Source: an uncultured Nitrospina sp.
Lineage (GTDB): Bacteria; Nitrospinota; Nitrospinia; Nitrospinales; VA-1
Assembly: GCA_913044145.1 (NCBI GenBank)
Contig: CAJWOD010000011.1
Span: 1 to 16,690 of the forward strand
DNA length: 16,690 nt
Direction: 5' to 3'
The notes under the pieces are model-generated. The model ran no database searches and was not told the origin of the DNA. It saw nothing but the letters and a program-made list of their open reading frames with translations. Numbering within the stretch: position 1 is the first letter of the stretch; each line of letters starts with the position of its first letter. The translations under genes were made by a program, and so were the position numbers. Positions 1 to 8,623 of this stretch are shown here, piece after piece.

Positions 1-3000
1 TTTTGTTCTTTTAACGATTTAATGCCCTCCTCAACTCTAGCACCGGCAGTGGTAATTTGTAGGCCAATCGCATCTATCTGCCCCGACTCAACCGAATGGA
101 AATATTGTCCTATAGAGAACTTGTCTTTTCTACCCTTGCCAACACACAGGTCAAAATCAAATCTGCCGAGCTCTTTATCCCTTGATTCGGATTCATAAAA
201 GATCACCTCGTCACCATTGGCTTGGGCTGGGAAAAGCCCGAAGCGGGCCTTAGGAATAATCCATTGGTTCTGTTCAGCTTTTTCAATCCATTCCTTTTCC
301 AGGCTTTGCAATTGCTCCAGCGTGACGCCTTTTTGCAACCAACTTGATTTTTTGCCAAACTTCCAGTTTAGGGAGTAAAGACTTTTTCTATCCAAAGAAA
401 GTTTATGGAGTTTAAATTCGACTTTTTGGATTCCATAGCCTTCTGAAGGAACTTCATGATGACGAAAACTTATTTTTCTTCTAGGTAAAGTTTCCAAGAG
501 CTTGTGCTGCTCTTCTTGTATGCCTTTGGCTTTCTGGTATTGAAAGAGCAATGCCTGTTGGTTTTCCTTTAATAGAGCGGGGCGTTTTTCTTTATCCATC
601 AACAGCCCCATTGTGTTAACGCCGTCCATACCACTGTCACAATAAAAAACATTGTCTAGAATAGCATTTGTATCATCGCCGCCCTTCATGGCAACATAAC
701 CCGCGTGCCTACGATTAACGGGAGCTCCGCCAATGAGAACGGGAATGGAAAATTTTTCTTCGGCTAACATACGGGCCACAGTGATCATGTGATTTGAGGT
801 TTGAACCAAAAGAGCACTCATGCCAATGGCATCGGCTTTTTCTTTACGAGCCGTTTCAATAAACTTTTCTAAAGGCACTTGGACTCCGAGATCAACTACC
901 CGGTACCCATAATTTTCGAGAAGAGTTTTAGCCAGATCTTTACCTATACTATGCACATCTTGATAAACCGTACCGATAACCACCACACCCTTATAGTCTA
1001 TGACTGCGTCAGGTTCGACACCACTTTGAAAACGCATAAAACTTTCAAGAAACTGCATGACATGACGCATCACATCTGCACTTTTCAACAAATGCGGCAA
1101 ACTTACCTCTCCTCGACCAAACGCATCACCCAATTCGCGCATGGCTGTCATTAGATATCCACTGATAAAACTTAAGGGTTCATGTTTATTAATAATCTTT
1201 GCGACGTCGACCACAATTTTGTCTTTATAAGAAAATCTCCCACCCTCTTTTTCAATAACCCCTTCCTGCTTTTGTTTAAATCCATCTTTTATTTTCTGAC
1301 AAATACCTTCTTCTAAAGAAAGATCGTCGTAATCTATTTTTTTTACCTTAGTGCCTGTTTTTTTTGTCTGCGCGATTTGCTCTAATTCTTCAAATGCCGC
1401 CATGTTGCGATCAAGAATTACTTTTCTCGCCAGCTCAACATCACTTTTTATCAGGCTTTCCAGGGGAACATAATGGTTTGGATTCAAAATGGCGCAATCA
1501 AGCCCCGCCTTTCTCGCTTCATCAAGAAAAACGCTTGTCAGAACTTTCCGCATATAAGGTTTCGAAGCCAGACCATTTGTCAGGTTGCCGATTCCAATGC
1601 TGGTTTTCAAATCAGGGTGAATCGCTTTAATTCGCGGCAAACATTTTAAGGTTTCCGCGCAGAAATTTAGTCCTTCCACTGACTCTGATCCGATAGGGTA
1701 AGCGTTTACATCCATAAGAATCTGGTTGGGCATTACGTTATGCTTTTCTTTGGCCTGCTTTACAATTTCAGCAGCCAAATCATATTTTTCATCCGCCGTT
1801 TGTCCGGGTCCTTCGGGTCCATTTACTAATGCCACATAAATAGGATGATGTTGGCGGGTTTGCGACAGCACCGCATCCAACTTACTCACTCCCTTTTTGT
1901 ATTCTTCAAGGCTAATAGAGTTAATGATGGGTCTCCCGGGATAAGACTCTATGGCTGTTTGTAATGCTTCGACCGAAAATGAATCGATGCACATGACTCC
2001 CTTGAAGTCACTGGTCAATTCATAAATTGCTTGTGGCAAAACCTTTTCTGTTTCGACGATATTGCTGTCCATACAAACATCAATGATGTCGATACCTAAA
2101 TCTTTTACCTGTTCTTCAACAACCTCCTCCAGAACCGCCATCTGAATCTTGTCGTCACTTTCCACCGCTTCACGGACTTTTTTACTACCACGCACGTTTA
2201 GTCTTTCACCTATTCGAATCAAAGATTCGGAACTATCTATGGGAATGGCCTCTTGCGGACCAGAAACAAAAACCTTTTTCTCTATTGCTTTTCTGACGGG
2301 CACCAGGTCTTTCAAACGGTTAGATATCGAGCGAATATGCTCCGGTCTTGTTCCACAACAACCACCTACAACTGATACCCCAAAGTCTTTAACGAAATGT
2401 TCTATGTAGTCCGCCATATCTTCCGGCTCAAGTTTGTAACAAGTCTTGCCATCTTCTGAAACAGGTTGACCCGCATTGGGGACAATTGAAATTGGCAAAC
2501 TACAAACTCGGCTTAGTTTTTCCACGGTCTTTTCCATCAGCTCCGGGCCCGTGTTACAGTTGATTCCAAACGCAGAAATACCCATACCCTCAACAGCTAC
2601 GAGTGCTGCGTGAACGTCAGTATTGAATATTTGCATCTTAGAAAATCCATCTACCGTGACCTGGGCAATGATAGGAATTTTGTTACCTGTCTCTTCAAAC
2701 GCCTTGTTCGCCCCGACTATTGAAGCCTTTAATTCTAAAATGTCTTGTTGTGTTTCGAATAGCAAGACATCGGCGCCACCTTCTAGCATTCCTTTTACTT
2801 GTTGAAAATTATTGTCAACAATCTGGTCCCAGGTAGCTTTATTTAGATCGGCTTCGGTTTTGGAAATAACATAATTCGATGGGCCAATAGATCCGGCAAC
2901 GAACAAAGGTCTATCATCGTATTCTGGTTCACTTTTATATTGATCAATGGCTTTTCTAGCAATCCTACAACCTTGTAAATTCAAATGGTGCGTAATGGCT

Positions 3001-3320
3001 GTGTAATTCGATTTTTTTAAGTCCAAACCCTGCGGAATTGCCCTGATATCAGTAAGATCGATTTGAGTAAAATCAAATTCTTGCAACCGCAAAGGCGACG
3101 CACCGAAGGTATCGGTTTCAATTAGGTTGGCGCCTGCTCGCAAATATTTAAGGTGAATCTCTTTTAGATCATCGGGTCGCGAAAAAATTAATAAATCCGT
3201 TAGCATCTTAAAAGCTGCCCCACCGAAAGCAGCATCGTCTAAATCTAGATTCTGCACCATGGTGCCCATTGCGCCATCGAGAAGAAGAACCTGCTTTCCT
3301 AAAACATCCTCAAATTTCAT
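1..3320 (-). CDS. metH: Cobalamin-dependent methionine synthase (5-methyltetrahydrofolate-homocysteine methyltransferase), 3' end missing
   Basis: Transfers a methyl group from 5-methyltetrahydrofolate through cob(I)alamin to homocysteine, making methionine in the cytoplasm. The frame is open from an ATG at 3320 to the left edge (1106 codons seen), so the stop lies outside. Domains in order: homocysteine-binding barrel (about 1-335) with the zinc ligands Cys255 (INCNTGP) and Cys321-Cys322 (GGCCGTRPEH); pterin-binding barrel (about 360-640; IGERLNVRG, CIDSF, ILMDVNAYP); cobalamin cap and Rossmann domain with the cobalt-ligating His790 in DVHSIG, followed by MSALLVQTS and LIGGAPV; and the start of the AdoMet-dependent activation domain (LFPAQANGDEVIFY near 1030). 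The E. coli enzyme has 1227 residues, so roughly 100 residues are probably missing. The B12 loop reads YQDVHSIGKD where GDVHDIGKN is usual, and the pterin domain has IGNLTNGL where SNVSF-type sequence is usual, so this is a divergent MetH. No good ribosome binding site precedes the ATG. The lipoprotein gene lies 139 nt upstream on the same strand. Confidence 0.95.
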   Translation of the reverse strand, partial: MKFEDVLGKQVLLLDGAMGTMVQNLDLDDAAFGGAAFKMLTDLLIFSRPDDLKEIHLKYLRAGANLIETDTFGASPLRLQEFDFTQIDLTDIRAIPQGLDLKKSNYTAITHHLNLQGCRIARKAIDQYKSEPEYDDRPLFVAGSIGPSNYVISKTEADLNKATWDQIVDNNFQQVKGMLEGGADVLLFETQQDILELKASIVGANKAFEETGNKIPIIAQVTVDGFSKMQIFNTDVHAALVAVEGMGISAFGINCNTGPELMEKTVEKLSRVCSLPISIVPNAGQPVSEDGKTCYKLEPEDMADYIEHFVKDFGVSVVGGCCGTRPEHIRSISNRLKDLVPVRKAIEKKVFVSGPQEAIPIDSSESLIRIGERLNVRGSKKVREAVESDDKIQMAVLEEVVEEQVKDLGIDIIDVCMDSNIVETEKVLPQAIYELTSDFKGVMCIDSFSVEALQTAIESYPGRPIINSISLEEYKKGVSKLDAVLSQTRQHHPIYVALVNGPEGPGQTADEKYDLAAEIVKQAKEKHNVMPNQILMDVNAYPIGSESVEGLNFCAETLKCLPRIKAIHPDLKTSIGIGNLTNGLASKPYMRKVLTSVFLDEARKAGLDCAILNPNHYVPLESLIKSDVELARKVILDRNMAAFEELEQIAQTKKTGTKVKKIDYDDLSLEEGICQKIKDGFKQKQEGVIEKEGGRFSYKDKIVVDVAKIINKHEPLSFISGYLMTAMRELGDAFGRGEVSLPHLLKSADVMRHVMQFLESFMRFQSGVEPDAVIDYKGVVVIGTVYQDVHSIGKDLAKTLLENYGYRVVDLGVQVPLEKFIETARKEKADAIGMSALLVQTSNHMITVARMLAEEKFSIPVLIGGAPVNRRHAGYVAMKGGDDTNAILDNVFYCDSGMDGVNTMGLLMDKEKRPALLKENQQALLFQYQKAKGIQEEQHKLLETLPRRKISFRHHEVPSEGYGIQKVEFKLHKLSLDRKSLYSLNWKFGKKSSWLQKGVTLEQLQSLEKEWIEKAEQNQWIIPKARFGLFPAQANGDEVIFYESESRDKELGRFDFDLCVGKGRKDKFSIGQYFHSVESGQIDAIGLQITTAGARVEEGIKSLKEQ

Positions 3321-3376
3321 ACTCAATCCATCTTGTGATTTAAAAAGGAAAAAAGGGGAACAACTTACTGAAAATC

Positions 3377-3405
3377 AAATTACTAGGAAATCGATAGGTT
3401 TTCAA
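3377..3405 (-). promoter_or_regulatory. Weak candidate sigma70-type promoter for metH
   Basis: On the minus strand TTGAAA (3405-3400; 5 of 6 to the -35 consensus) is followed after 17 nt by TAATTT (3382-3377; only 3 of 6 to the -10 consensus). It lies in the 139-nt gap between the lipoprotein stop and the metH start and would give a leader of about 50 nt. I found no cobalamin or SAM riboswitch signature in this gap. This is inferred from pattern only. Confidence 0.2.
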
Positions 3406-3459
3406 TGACATTATTTTAAATTTCCCCACTCTCGGAAGAAGGGATAGGGTAGGTTAAAC

Positions 3460-4362
3460 TTATACCTCTGCTTTTTTCTGTTCTGACGGTTTAACACCAA
3501 AAATCCGTTCCATAAAACTCGGTCGGTCTTTAACACAACGGAAGCCAATATCCTTCTTAATTGCAAGAGGGTTAAGATGCTCCCGAAAAGAAGCCCGGGA
3601 TTTCATAGCCACCACCTTTTGAAAATCTTTTTTATTAAAGTGACCTACACCCATGTAGGACATCCCGCGTACGATATAATGTTTTTTTTCGAACGCTGCC
3701 GATTTAAATTTACTATTCGGGTAGGGCAAATAATAATCCCAAACCCATTCCCAAATATTACCGACCATATCATGCACTCCATAGGGGCTCACGGCCTTGG
3801 GAAAACTACCCACAGGCATTAATCCCCTCCCGGTTTTATTTCTTGGTGAAGTCGCCAAGTTGGCAATACCTATTTTAAAATCATCGCCCCAGGGATAAAT
3901 AAACCCGGCTCGTCCTCGTGCAGCCTTTTCCCATTCCATTTCGTTTGGTAGCCTTTTTCCTGCCCATTCCGCAAAAGCCGCAGCATCGAAAAAACTGACA
4001 TGTGTAACGGGAAAGTTATCTTCGCCTTCAGGAAATTTTTGCCCTCGCCAGTTCCTAGGTGGTTTATGATCAGTCGCCTGGCAAAAAATATAGTATTGTA
4101 AATTCGTCACCTCGTAGCGGTCGATATAAAAACCGGGGATATCTATTCGCCTCTCAGGAGATTCATCGGCATACCAGGGTTTGTCGAGTCCTAGAGAAAG
4201 TGCGTGGTTTTTGGAGTCCTCTTCATTCGTGCCAATGGTAAACTCACCTGACGGAATATAAACCATTCCCTCAGGTACATTTTCAAAACACCCTGGCAAA
4301 AACAGTGCGAAAAGAATTAAAAATAAAAATACTTTTAATAGGTTTTTAGCTTTTTTAAACAT
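3460..4362 (-). CDS. FGE/SUMF1-domain lipoprotein, probably non-catalytic
   Basis: A 300-residue protein of the formylglycine-generating-enzyme (FGE-sulfatase, SUMF1) fold. The N-terminus is a lipoprotein signal: a Lys-rich start, a hydrophobic run (8-22) and the lipobox LPGC with Cys25 as the lipidated residue, so the protein should sit in the envelope. The domain (about 32-290) shows the family hallmarks MVYIPSGEFTIG, VTNLQYYIFC, PVTHVSFFDAAAFAEWAGKR, LPNEMEWEKAARG, YPWGDD, DMVGNIWEWVWD and a terminal IGFRCVKDR. The pair of catalytic cysteines found in true FGE after the SYM motif is not present: the sequence reads SYMGVGHFNKK. It is therefore more likely a binding or structural relative than a sulfatase activator, and no sulfatase is nearby. 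The frame continues upstream to an ATG at 4506, but only the ATG at 4362 puts the signal peptide at the N-terminus and avoids a large overlap with the divergent neighbour. Its natural partner is unknown. Confidence 0.85.
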   Translation of the reverse strand: MFKKAKNLLKVFLFLILFALFLPGCFENVPEGMVYIPSGEFTIGTNEEDSKNHALSLGLDKPWYADESPERRIDIPGFYIDRYEVTNLQYYIFCQATDHKPPRNWRGQKFPEGEDNFPVTHVSFFDAAAFAEWAGKRLPNEMEWEKAARGRAGFIYPWGDDFKIGIANLATSPRNKTGRGLMPVGSFPKAVSPYGVHDMVGNIWEWVWDYYLPYPNSKFKSAAFEKKHYIVRGMSYMGVGHFNKKDFQKVVAMKSRASFREHLNPLAIKKDIGFRCVKDRPSFMERIFGVKPSEQKKAEV

Positions 4363-5329
4363 GAATTCTGAAACTCTAACACAAGTTCTTATAAGCGATT
4401 TAGATCTGGAAAACAGGTTGACCGATTTTTCTCTTAATGACGAAAGATGCCCAGAAAAACTTATGGACTCCGTAAAAGAGATCGGCATACGCCATCCTAT
4501 AAGCATTTGCTTTACTAATAAACCTTATAAAATTATCAGCGGCCATAAACGAGTGCAGGCGGCTATAAAAGCGGGTCTTACTAGCATTCCTGCATTTTTA
4601 TTCCCAACTATGGATGGGGCTCTGGTGCTAAATTTAAAAGAAAATTTTGCACTAAGGCATTATAGCGATATTGAAAAGGGATGTATTCTCAACAAACTTC
4701 TTGTAGAAGGAATTGAAGAAAAAACCATCATAGATTTATATATGCCGTTACTAGAGCTGGAACGTAGCAAAAAGGTTTTTCAAGATCTTATTTTAGTTAA
4801 TAGAATAATTCCTAAATTACAAAAGCTTCTCCACCGATTAAACGTTCCCATCAAAGTTTTTCAAGTTTTTTTCACTTGGGACCATGAAAACCAAGAAGCA
4901 GCAGAAAAATTTTTTACTGCTACCCGACCCGGTGTTAACAAATGCAGACAACTACTTGAGCTAGTAGAAGAAATTACTAAACGCGATAATATAAGTCCTA
5001 AAAAGATTTTTTCTGCTCCCTACACAATAGCCGCTCTGGAAAACAAAGGTCTCACGTCATCACAAAAATATGATCGGATTCATGAAACTTTACAAATAAT
5101 AAGGTATCCCGTTTTATCCGATTTAAAAAAACAAATTGCACGTGCGCTTGATGAAATAAAACTAGATGATAAAACCCGGTTTAAATATCAGGAAGCTTTT
5201 GAAAGTGACGAAATGAAACTAGAACTTAAGTTCCGCGATGAAAGAGAATTGTCACAACAGGTCGAAAAAATATTTCGGGCTCTGCAATCTGGTTCTATAG
5301 AAAAACTTATAAAAATAATAAAAGGTTAA
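4361..5329 (+). CDS. ParB/Spo0J N-terminal-domain protein, stand-alone
   Basis: A 322-residue protein with a ParB-like N-terminal domain (about 7-85): a SIKE-like helix (MDSVKEIGIRHPISI), a central YKIISGHKRVQAAIKAGL in which GHKR (61-64) occupies the place of the ParB GERR/GHRR nucleotide-binding motif, and IPAFLF after it. The next segment (FALRHYSDIEKG, then IIDLYMPLLELERSKKVF) matches the layout I recall for ParB-domain proteins of deltaproteobacteria in which the helix-turn-helix region carries an LPLLGL-like motif. The C-terminal 150 residues are charged and helical and I do not recognise them. No parA, parS-like repeat or replication gene is visible, so a role in chromosome partition is doubtful; DNA binding or regulation is a reasonable inference. 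The start codon overlaps that of the divergent lipoprotein gene by 2 nt and no ribosome binding site precedes it. The stop is 4 nt from the stop of uvrC. Confidence 0.75.
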   Translation: MNSETLTQVLISDLDLENRLTDFSLNDERCPEKLMDSVKEIGIRHPISICFTNKPYKIISGHKRVQAAIKAGLTSIPAFLFPTMDGALVLNLKENFALRHYSDIEKGCILNKLLVEGIEEKTIIDLYMPLLELERSKKVFQDLILVNRIIPKLQKLLHRLNVPIKVFQVFFTWDHENQEAAEKFFTATRPGVNKCRQLLELVEEITKRDNISPKKIFSAPYTIAALENKGLTSSQKYDRIHETLQIIRYPVLSDLKKQIARALDEIKLDDKTRFKYQEAFESDEMKLELKFRDERELSQQVEKIFRALQSGSIEKLIKIIKG

Positions 5330-5333
5330 CTGT

Positions 5334-7169
5334 TTAGTCTTTTCCTCGACCTTGAGCAGATAGTATCCTTTCTGCCAAAAGTTGAGTTATTCCCGGCAGA
5401 ATCAACAATTCCTCTAACGATGCTTTTTGAATATTTTCTAGGCTCCCGAATTTTTTTAAAAGCATTAAACGACGTTTTTTCCCAATTCCCGGGATTAATT
5501 CCAGAGGCGATTCCAAAGTTTTCTTTCCGCGTAACTTGCGGTGGTAAGAAATTGCAAATCTATGCGCTTCATCACGAATACGCTGCATTAAAAAACGGGA
5601 AGGAGAATTTTCATGAAAAAGTACAGGCTTTTTATGTTGTGGCAAATAAACTTCATCGGTAACCAGATTGTTGCGAAATTTTCCTTTTGCAATACAAACC
5701 AGATCCAACCGGTCCACGAGGTTAAGTGCTTGCAAAACATCGTGCCCCGCATTTAAATGGCCTTTACCTCCATCAATAAGTATGAGATTTGGTAAGGGAA
5801 CATTTTCTTTAAGTAAGCGGCTGTAGCGTCGAGTCATCACTTCTCTTAACATTGCATAATCGTCTATGCCTTTTACTGTGGAGATTTTATAGCGACGGTA
5901 TTTGGATTTTTCGGCCAAGGCGTTCTCGAAGACTACCATTGATCCGACCGCATGCGACCCTGAGATATTTGACAAATCAAAACCCTCAATGATCTCGGGA
6001 AAATGCTTCAAATTCAAAGCAGTTTGTAATTCTTCCAGGGAACGTGTTCCCACTTCTCCTTTATCACTTTCCATTCTCATTGCGAAACTAGCGTTTTCTT
6101 CTGCCATTTTTATCAGGTCGCGCTTTTTCCCTATTACAGGTACTTCTATACTCACGCATGTGCCTTTTTTGTCAGATAACCAGCTAGCAATTAAATCGGC
6201 ATCTTCTATAGGATGTGGCAACAAAACTGCTGCCGGCAGTATGCTCTCGTCAGCATAATATTGTTTTAGGAATGAAGAAAGTGTCTCATCTTCCTCCATT
6301 TCTTTACGCGATTTTAATTTAAATATCTTTTCTCCCAACATTTTTCCAGAACGAATGATTAAGACTTGCGCCATGGCTTGATCCTTTTCCGAGCAATAAG
6401 CAATCACATCCTGATCTTCTAATGAGGTGGAAATTATTTTCTGCTTATCGATTACCGTTTGCACAGCAGATATTTTATCTCGGAGAACAGCGGCCTCTTC
6501 ATATCTTGTTTCAACGGATGCTGCTTCCATCTTTGTCTTCAGATCTTTTAGTAAAGTTGTATTTTTACCTTTAAGAAATAGTGAAACATCCTGCACTATT
6601 TCTGAATAGTCCTGAGAAGAAACTAAACCCGCGCAAGGCGCAAGGCATCTTCCCATCTGATGATTCAGGCAAGGGCGACGCATAGGACTACCATCTAATT
6701 TGTCTTTACTCTGCCGAAGAGGAAAGATTTTATAAATCAGTCTAATGGTTTCGCGGACTTCCTTCACCATGGTGTAAGGCCCAAAATAAGTTGCCTTGTC
6801 TTTTTTGACGCGACGCACCACTTCTAATCGAGGAAATTTTTCCTGCGTAGTCAAACGTAAATAGGGATAATGCTTATCATCTTTAAGTAATACATTATAT
6901 TTCGGTTGATGTTTTTTTATGAAATTGCTTTCAAGTATCAGTGCTTCCGCCTCTGTTTTTGTTGTTAAAAACTTGATATCATCGACCTTGTCTAAAAATA
7001 TTCGCGTTCGAGGATGCAAGTTCCTAGAGTTTTGAAAATAAGAGCGTACGCGGTTTCTTAAAACCTTGGCCTTACCTATATAAAGAATTTCCGCCCGGTG
7101 ATCCTTCATGATATAAATTCCGGGTAGCTTTGGAATACTCTCTATAATATCTTTGAATTTTTTTTCCAA
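5334..7169 (-). CDS. uvrC: UvrABC system protein C (excinuclease subunit)
   Basis: Makes the two incisions flanking a lesion in nucleotide excision repair with UvrA and UvrB. The product has 611 residues, the usual length. Domains: GIY-YIG nuclease (GIY 17-19, YIG 30-32, catalytic Glu about 80 in EALILESNFIK); a cysteine-containing linker (RRPCLNHQMGRCLAPC, Cys167, Cys175, Cys179); a UVR motif binding UvrB (about 205-240); an RNase H-like nuclease with Asp398 (EGFDLSNISG), Asp436/437 (GIDDYAML), Asp466 (LILIDGGKGHL) and His536 (RDEAHRFAI); and tandem helix-hairpin-helix motifs at the end (LIPGIGKKR, ILPGITQLLAERIL). The first cysteine of the usual four-cysteine set is Ser154 here (FPLRQS for FPLRQC). 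Translation starts at TTG 7169, supported by a strong GGGAGG 6 nt upstream; no ATG fits. It converges with the ParB-like gene and is divergent from the transporter with 55 nt between starts. Confidence 0.97.
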   Translation of the reverse strand: MEKKFKDIIESIPKLPGIYIMKDHRAEILYIGKAKVLRNRVRSYFQNSRNLHPRTRIFLDKVDDIKFLTTKTEAEALILESNFIKKHQPKYNVLLKDDKHYPYLRLTTQEKFPRLEVVRRVKKDKATYFGPYTMVKEVRETIRLIYKIFPLRQSKDKLDGSPMRRPCLNHQMGRCLAPCAGLVSSQDYSEIVQDVSLFLKGKNTTLLKDLKTKMEAASVETRYEEAAVLRDKISAVQTVIDKQKIISTSLEDQDVIAYCSEKDQAMAQVLIIRSGKMLGEKIFKLKSRKEMEEDETLSSFLKQYYADESILPAAVLLPHPIEDADLIASWLSDKKGTCVSIEVPVIGKKRDLIKMAEENASFAMRMESDKGEVGTRSLEELQTALNLKHFPEIIEGFDLSNISGSHAVGSMVVFENALAEKSKYRRYKISTVKGIDDYAMLREVMTRRYSRLLKENVPLPNLILIDGGKGHLNAGHDVLQALNLVDRLDLVCIAKGKFRNNLVTDEVYLPQHKKPVLFHENSPSRFLMQRIRDEAHRFAISYHRKLRGKKTLESPLELIPGIGKKRRLMLLKKFGSLENIQKASLEELLILPGITQLLAERILSAQGRGKD

Positions 7170-7175
7170 GGAATG

Positions 7176-7181
7176 CCTCCC
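7176..7181 (-). promoter_or_regulatory. Shine-Dalgarno of uvrC, fixes a TTG start
   Basis: GGGAGG on the minus strand sits 6 nt before TTG 7169. It is one of the few strong ribosome binding sites in the window. The nearby ATG that overlaps this site is in another frame, so the TTG is the likely start. Confidence 0.75.
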
Positions 7182-7224
7182 ATATGACTTCCATCTATTA
7201 CCTTAAAAATATACTCCGAATTGC

Positions 7225-8586
7225 ATGAAGACCGAAAATAATAATCAACGCGGATTCTGGGGCAGTCGATTTGGATTCATTCTAGCTGCGTCCGGCTCTG
7301 CAATCGGGCTTGGTAATATCTGGAAGTTTCCTTATATAGTAGGTGAAAATGGCGGTGGCGCATTCGTTCTCATTTATCTGATTTGTATATTTATTATTGG
7401 CACCCCCATTATGTTGGCAGAATTTACCTTGGGTCGAAAGACCAACCTAAACCCTGTCGGTGCATTCAATTCTCTCAAACCCAACTCTGCATTTACCAGT
7501 ATCGGATATATGGGGGTATTAGCCGGATTTCTTATTCTCTCCTTTTATGGAGTTGTGGGCGGTTGGACATTTGCATATGTGGTCAAATCTGTGACCGGAA
7601 GCGTTTTGTCATTCACCTCTCCTAAAGAAGCAGGGGTTTTTTTCGGAAATTTTATCAGCAATACAGGAGAAGCGCTTTTTTACCATGCCTTGTTCATGGG
7701 TCTTTGTATTGCCATTGTGCTCCGGGGAGTGCACGGTGGCATTGAAAGAGCATGTGAAATTTTAATGCCTACCCTGGTTCTTTTTCTATTTCTCCTGATG
7801 ATTCGTTCACTCACTCTCCATGGCGCAATGGAAGGGGTAGGATTTTATTTGAATCCTGACTTCAGTAAAATAAACGTCAATACCGTACTTATCGCTTTGG
7901 GGCAGGCATTTTTTTCTCTTAGTCTGGGTATGGGATGTATGATCACCTACGGCAGTTACCTTTCTGAAAAAGAAAATCTAACCTCTTCCACCGTTTATGT
8001 GGTGATGTTCGATACCCTCATCGCACTATTAGTCGGAATGGTAATTTTCCCCGCAGTGTTCGCGATGGGACTAGAACCGACAGAGGGCCCGAGCCTCGTA
8101 TTCAGTGTGTTACCTGCTGTTTTTACCAGCATGCCAATGGGCCATGTGGTATCCATAATATTTTTTACTCTGCTGGCAATTGCCGCAATAACATCGGGTA
8201 TTTCTTTGTTAGAAGTTGTTGTTGCCTATTTCATCGATCAACGTGGATGGCAGCGAAAAAAAGCCGTGATCATTGTCGGTTTGTCTATTTTTGTATTTGG
8301 GATACCCAGCGGTTTATCTTTTGGTGCCATGGCAGAGTTAAAACTCGTGGGCATGACTTTCTTTGATCATGTCGATAATATTGCCTCCAACTACCTGCTG
8401 CCATTAGGAGGAATGTTAACGGCGATTTTTGTAGGCTGGGTCTGGGGAACCAATAATGCACATGTAGAAATTGAAAAACATAAAAACAAATTTAATTTCC
8501 CTTGGGCGCAATGCTGGGAATTTTTGATCCGTTATATAACTCCCTTAGCCGTCGGCATCGTTTTTCTTGCGAAGGTTTTACCTTAA
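7225..8586 (+). CDS. Neurotransmitter:sodium symporter (NSS/SNF) family transporter
   Basis: An inner-membrane Na+-coupled importer of the LeuT-fold NSS family, 453 residues, with about 11-12 hydrophobic segments. The N-terminus has the family signature SGSAIGLGNIWKFPY; by comparison with LeuT, Ala26 and Asn31 would be part of the Na1 sodium site. TM6 reads AFFSLSLGMGCMITYGSYL, which matches the unwound substrate-binding helix of LeuT (FFTLSLGFG type). Other family features are the TM1-TM2 loop GENGGGAFVLIY, PIMLAEFTLGR and the TM8 segment ITSGISLLEVVVAYF. Bacterial members usually carry amino acids (for example leucine, tryptophan or tyrosine), but the substrate cannot be read from the sequence. 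The ATG at 7225 lacks a clear ribosome binding site. TATACT at 7210-7215 could be a -10 box, which would give an almost leaderless mRNA, but no good -35 lies at normal spacing. It converges on the trmB fusion gene with 37 nt between stops. Confidence 0.93.
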   Translation: MKTENNNQRGFWGSRFGFILAASGSAIGLGNIWKFPYIVGENGGGAFVLIYLICIFIIGTPIMLAEFTLGRKTNLNPVGAFNSLKPNSAFTSIGYMGVLAGFLILSFYGVVGGWTFAYVVKSVTGSVLSFTSPKEAGVFFGNFISNTGEALFYHALFMGLCIAIVLRGVHGGIERACEILMPTLVLFLFLLMIRSLTLHGAMEGVGFYLNPDFSKINVNTVLIALGQAFFSLSLGMGCMITYGSYLSEKENLTSSTVYVVMFDTLIALLVGMVIFPAVFAMGLEPTEGPSLVFSVLPAVFTSMPMGHVVSIIFFTLLAIAAITSGISLLEVVVAYFIDQRGWQRKKAVIIVGLSIFVFGIPSGLSFGAMAELKLVGMTFFDHVDNIASNYLLPLGGMLTAIFVGWVWGTNNAHVEIEKHKNKFNFPWAQCWEFLIRYITPLAVGIVFLAKVLP

Positions 8587-8623
8587 AGAAAATTTTGTTT
8601 TCACTTTGCTTTTTGCATACCAT

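Noticed and set aside
879..1154. Plus-strand ORF antisense to metH (and similar ones at 1364-1630 and 2149-2409)
   Set aside because: metH is unmistakable on the other strand, and these frames encode unrecognisable sequence.
3321..3459. Cobalamin or SAM riboswitch in front of metH
   Set aside because: The gap is only 139 nt, and I found neither a B12-box-like conserved core nor SAM-type stems.
4363..4506. Extending the FGE-like lipoprotein to the upstream ATG at 4506
   Set aside because: It would put 48 non-signal residues before a clear lipoprotein signal and overlap the ParB-like gene by 146 nt; the ATG at 4362 fits the lipobox spacing.
8587..8623. Bidirectional terminator between the NSS gene and the trmB fusion
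   Set aside because: Only a weak GAAAA/TTTTC pairing is visible; there is no GC-rich stem.
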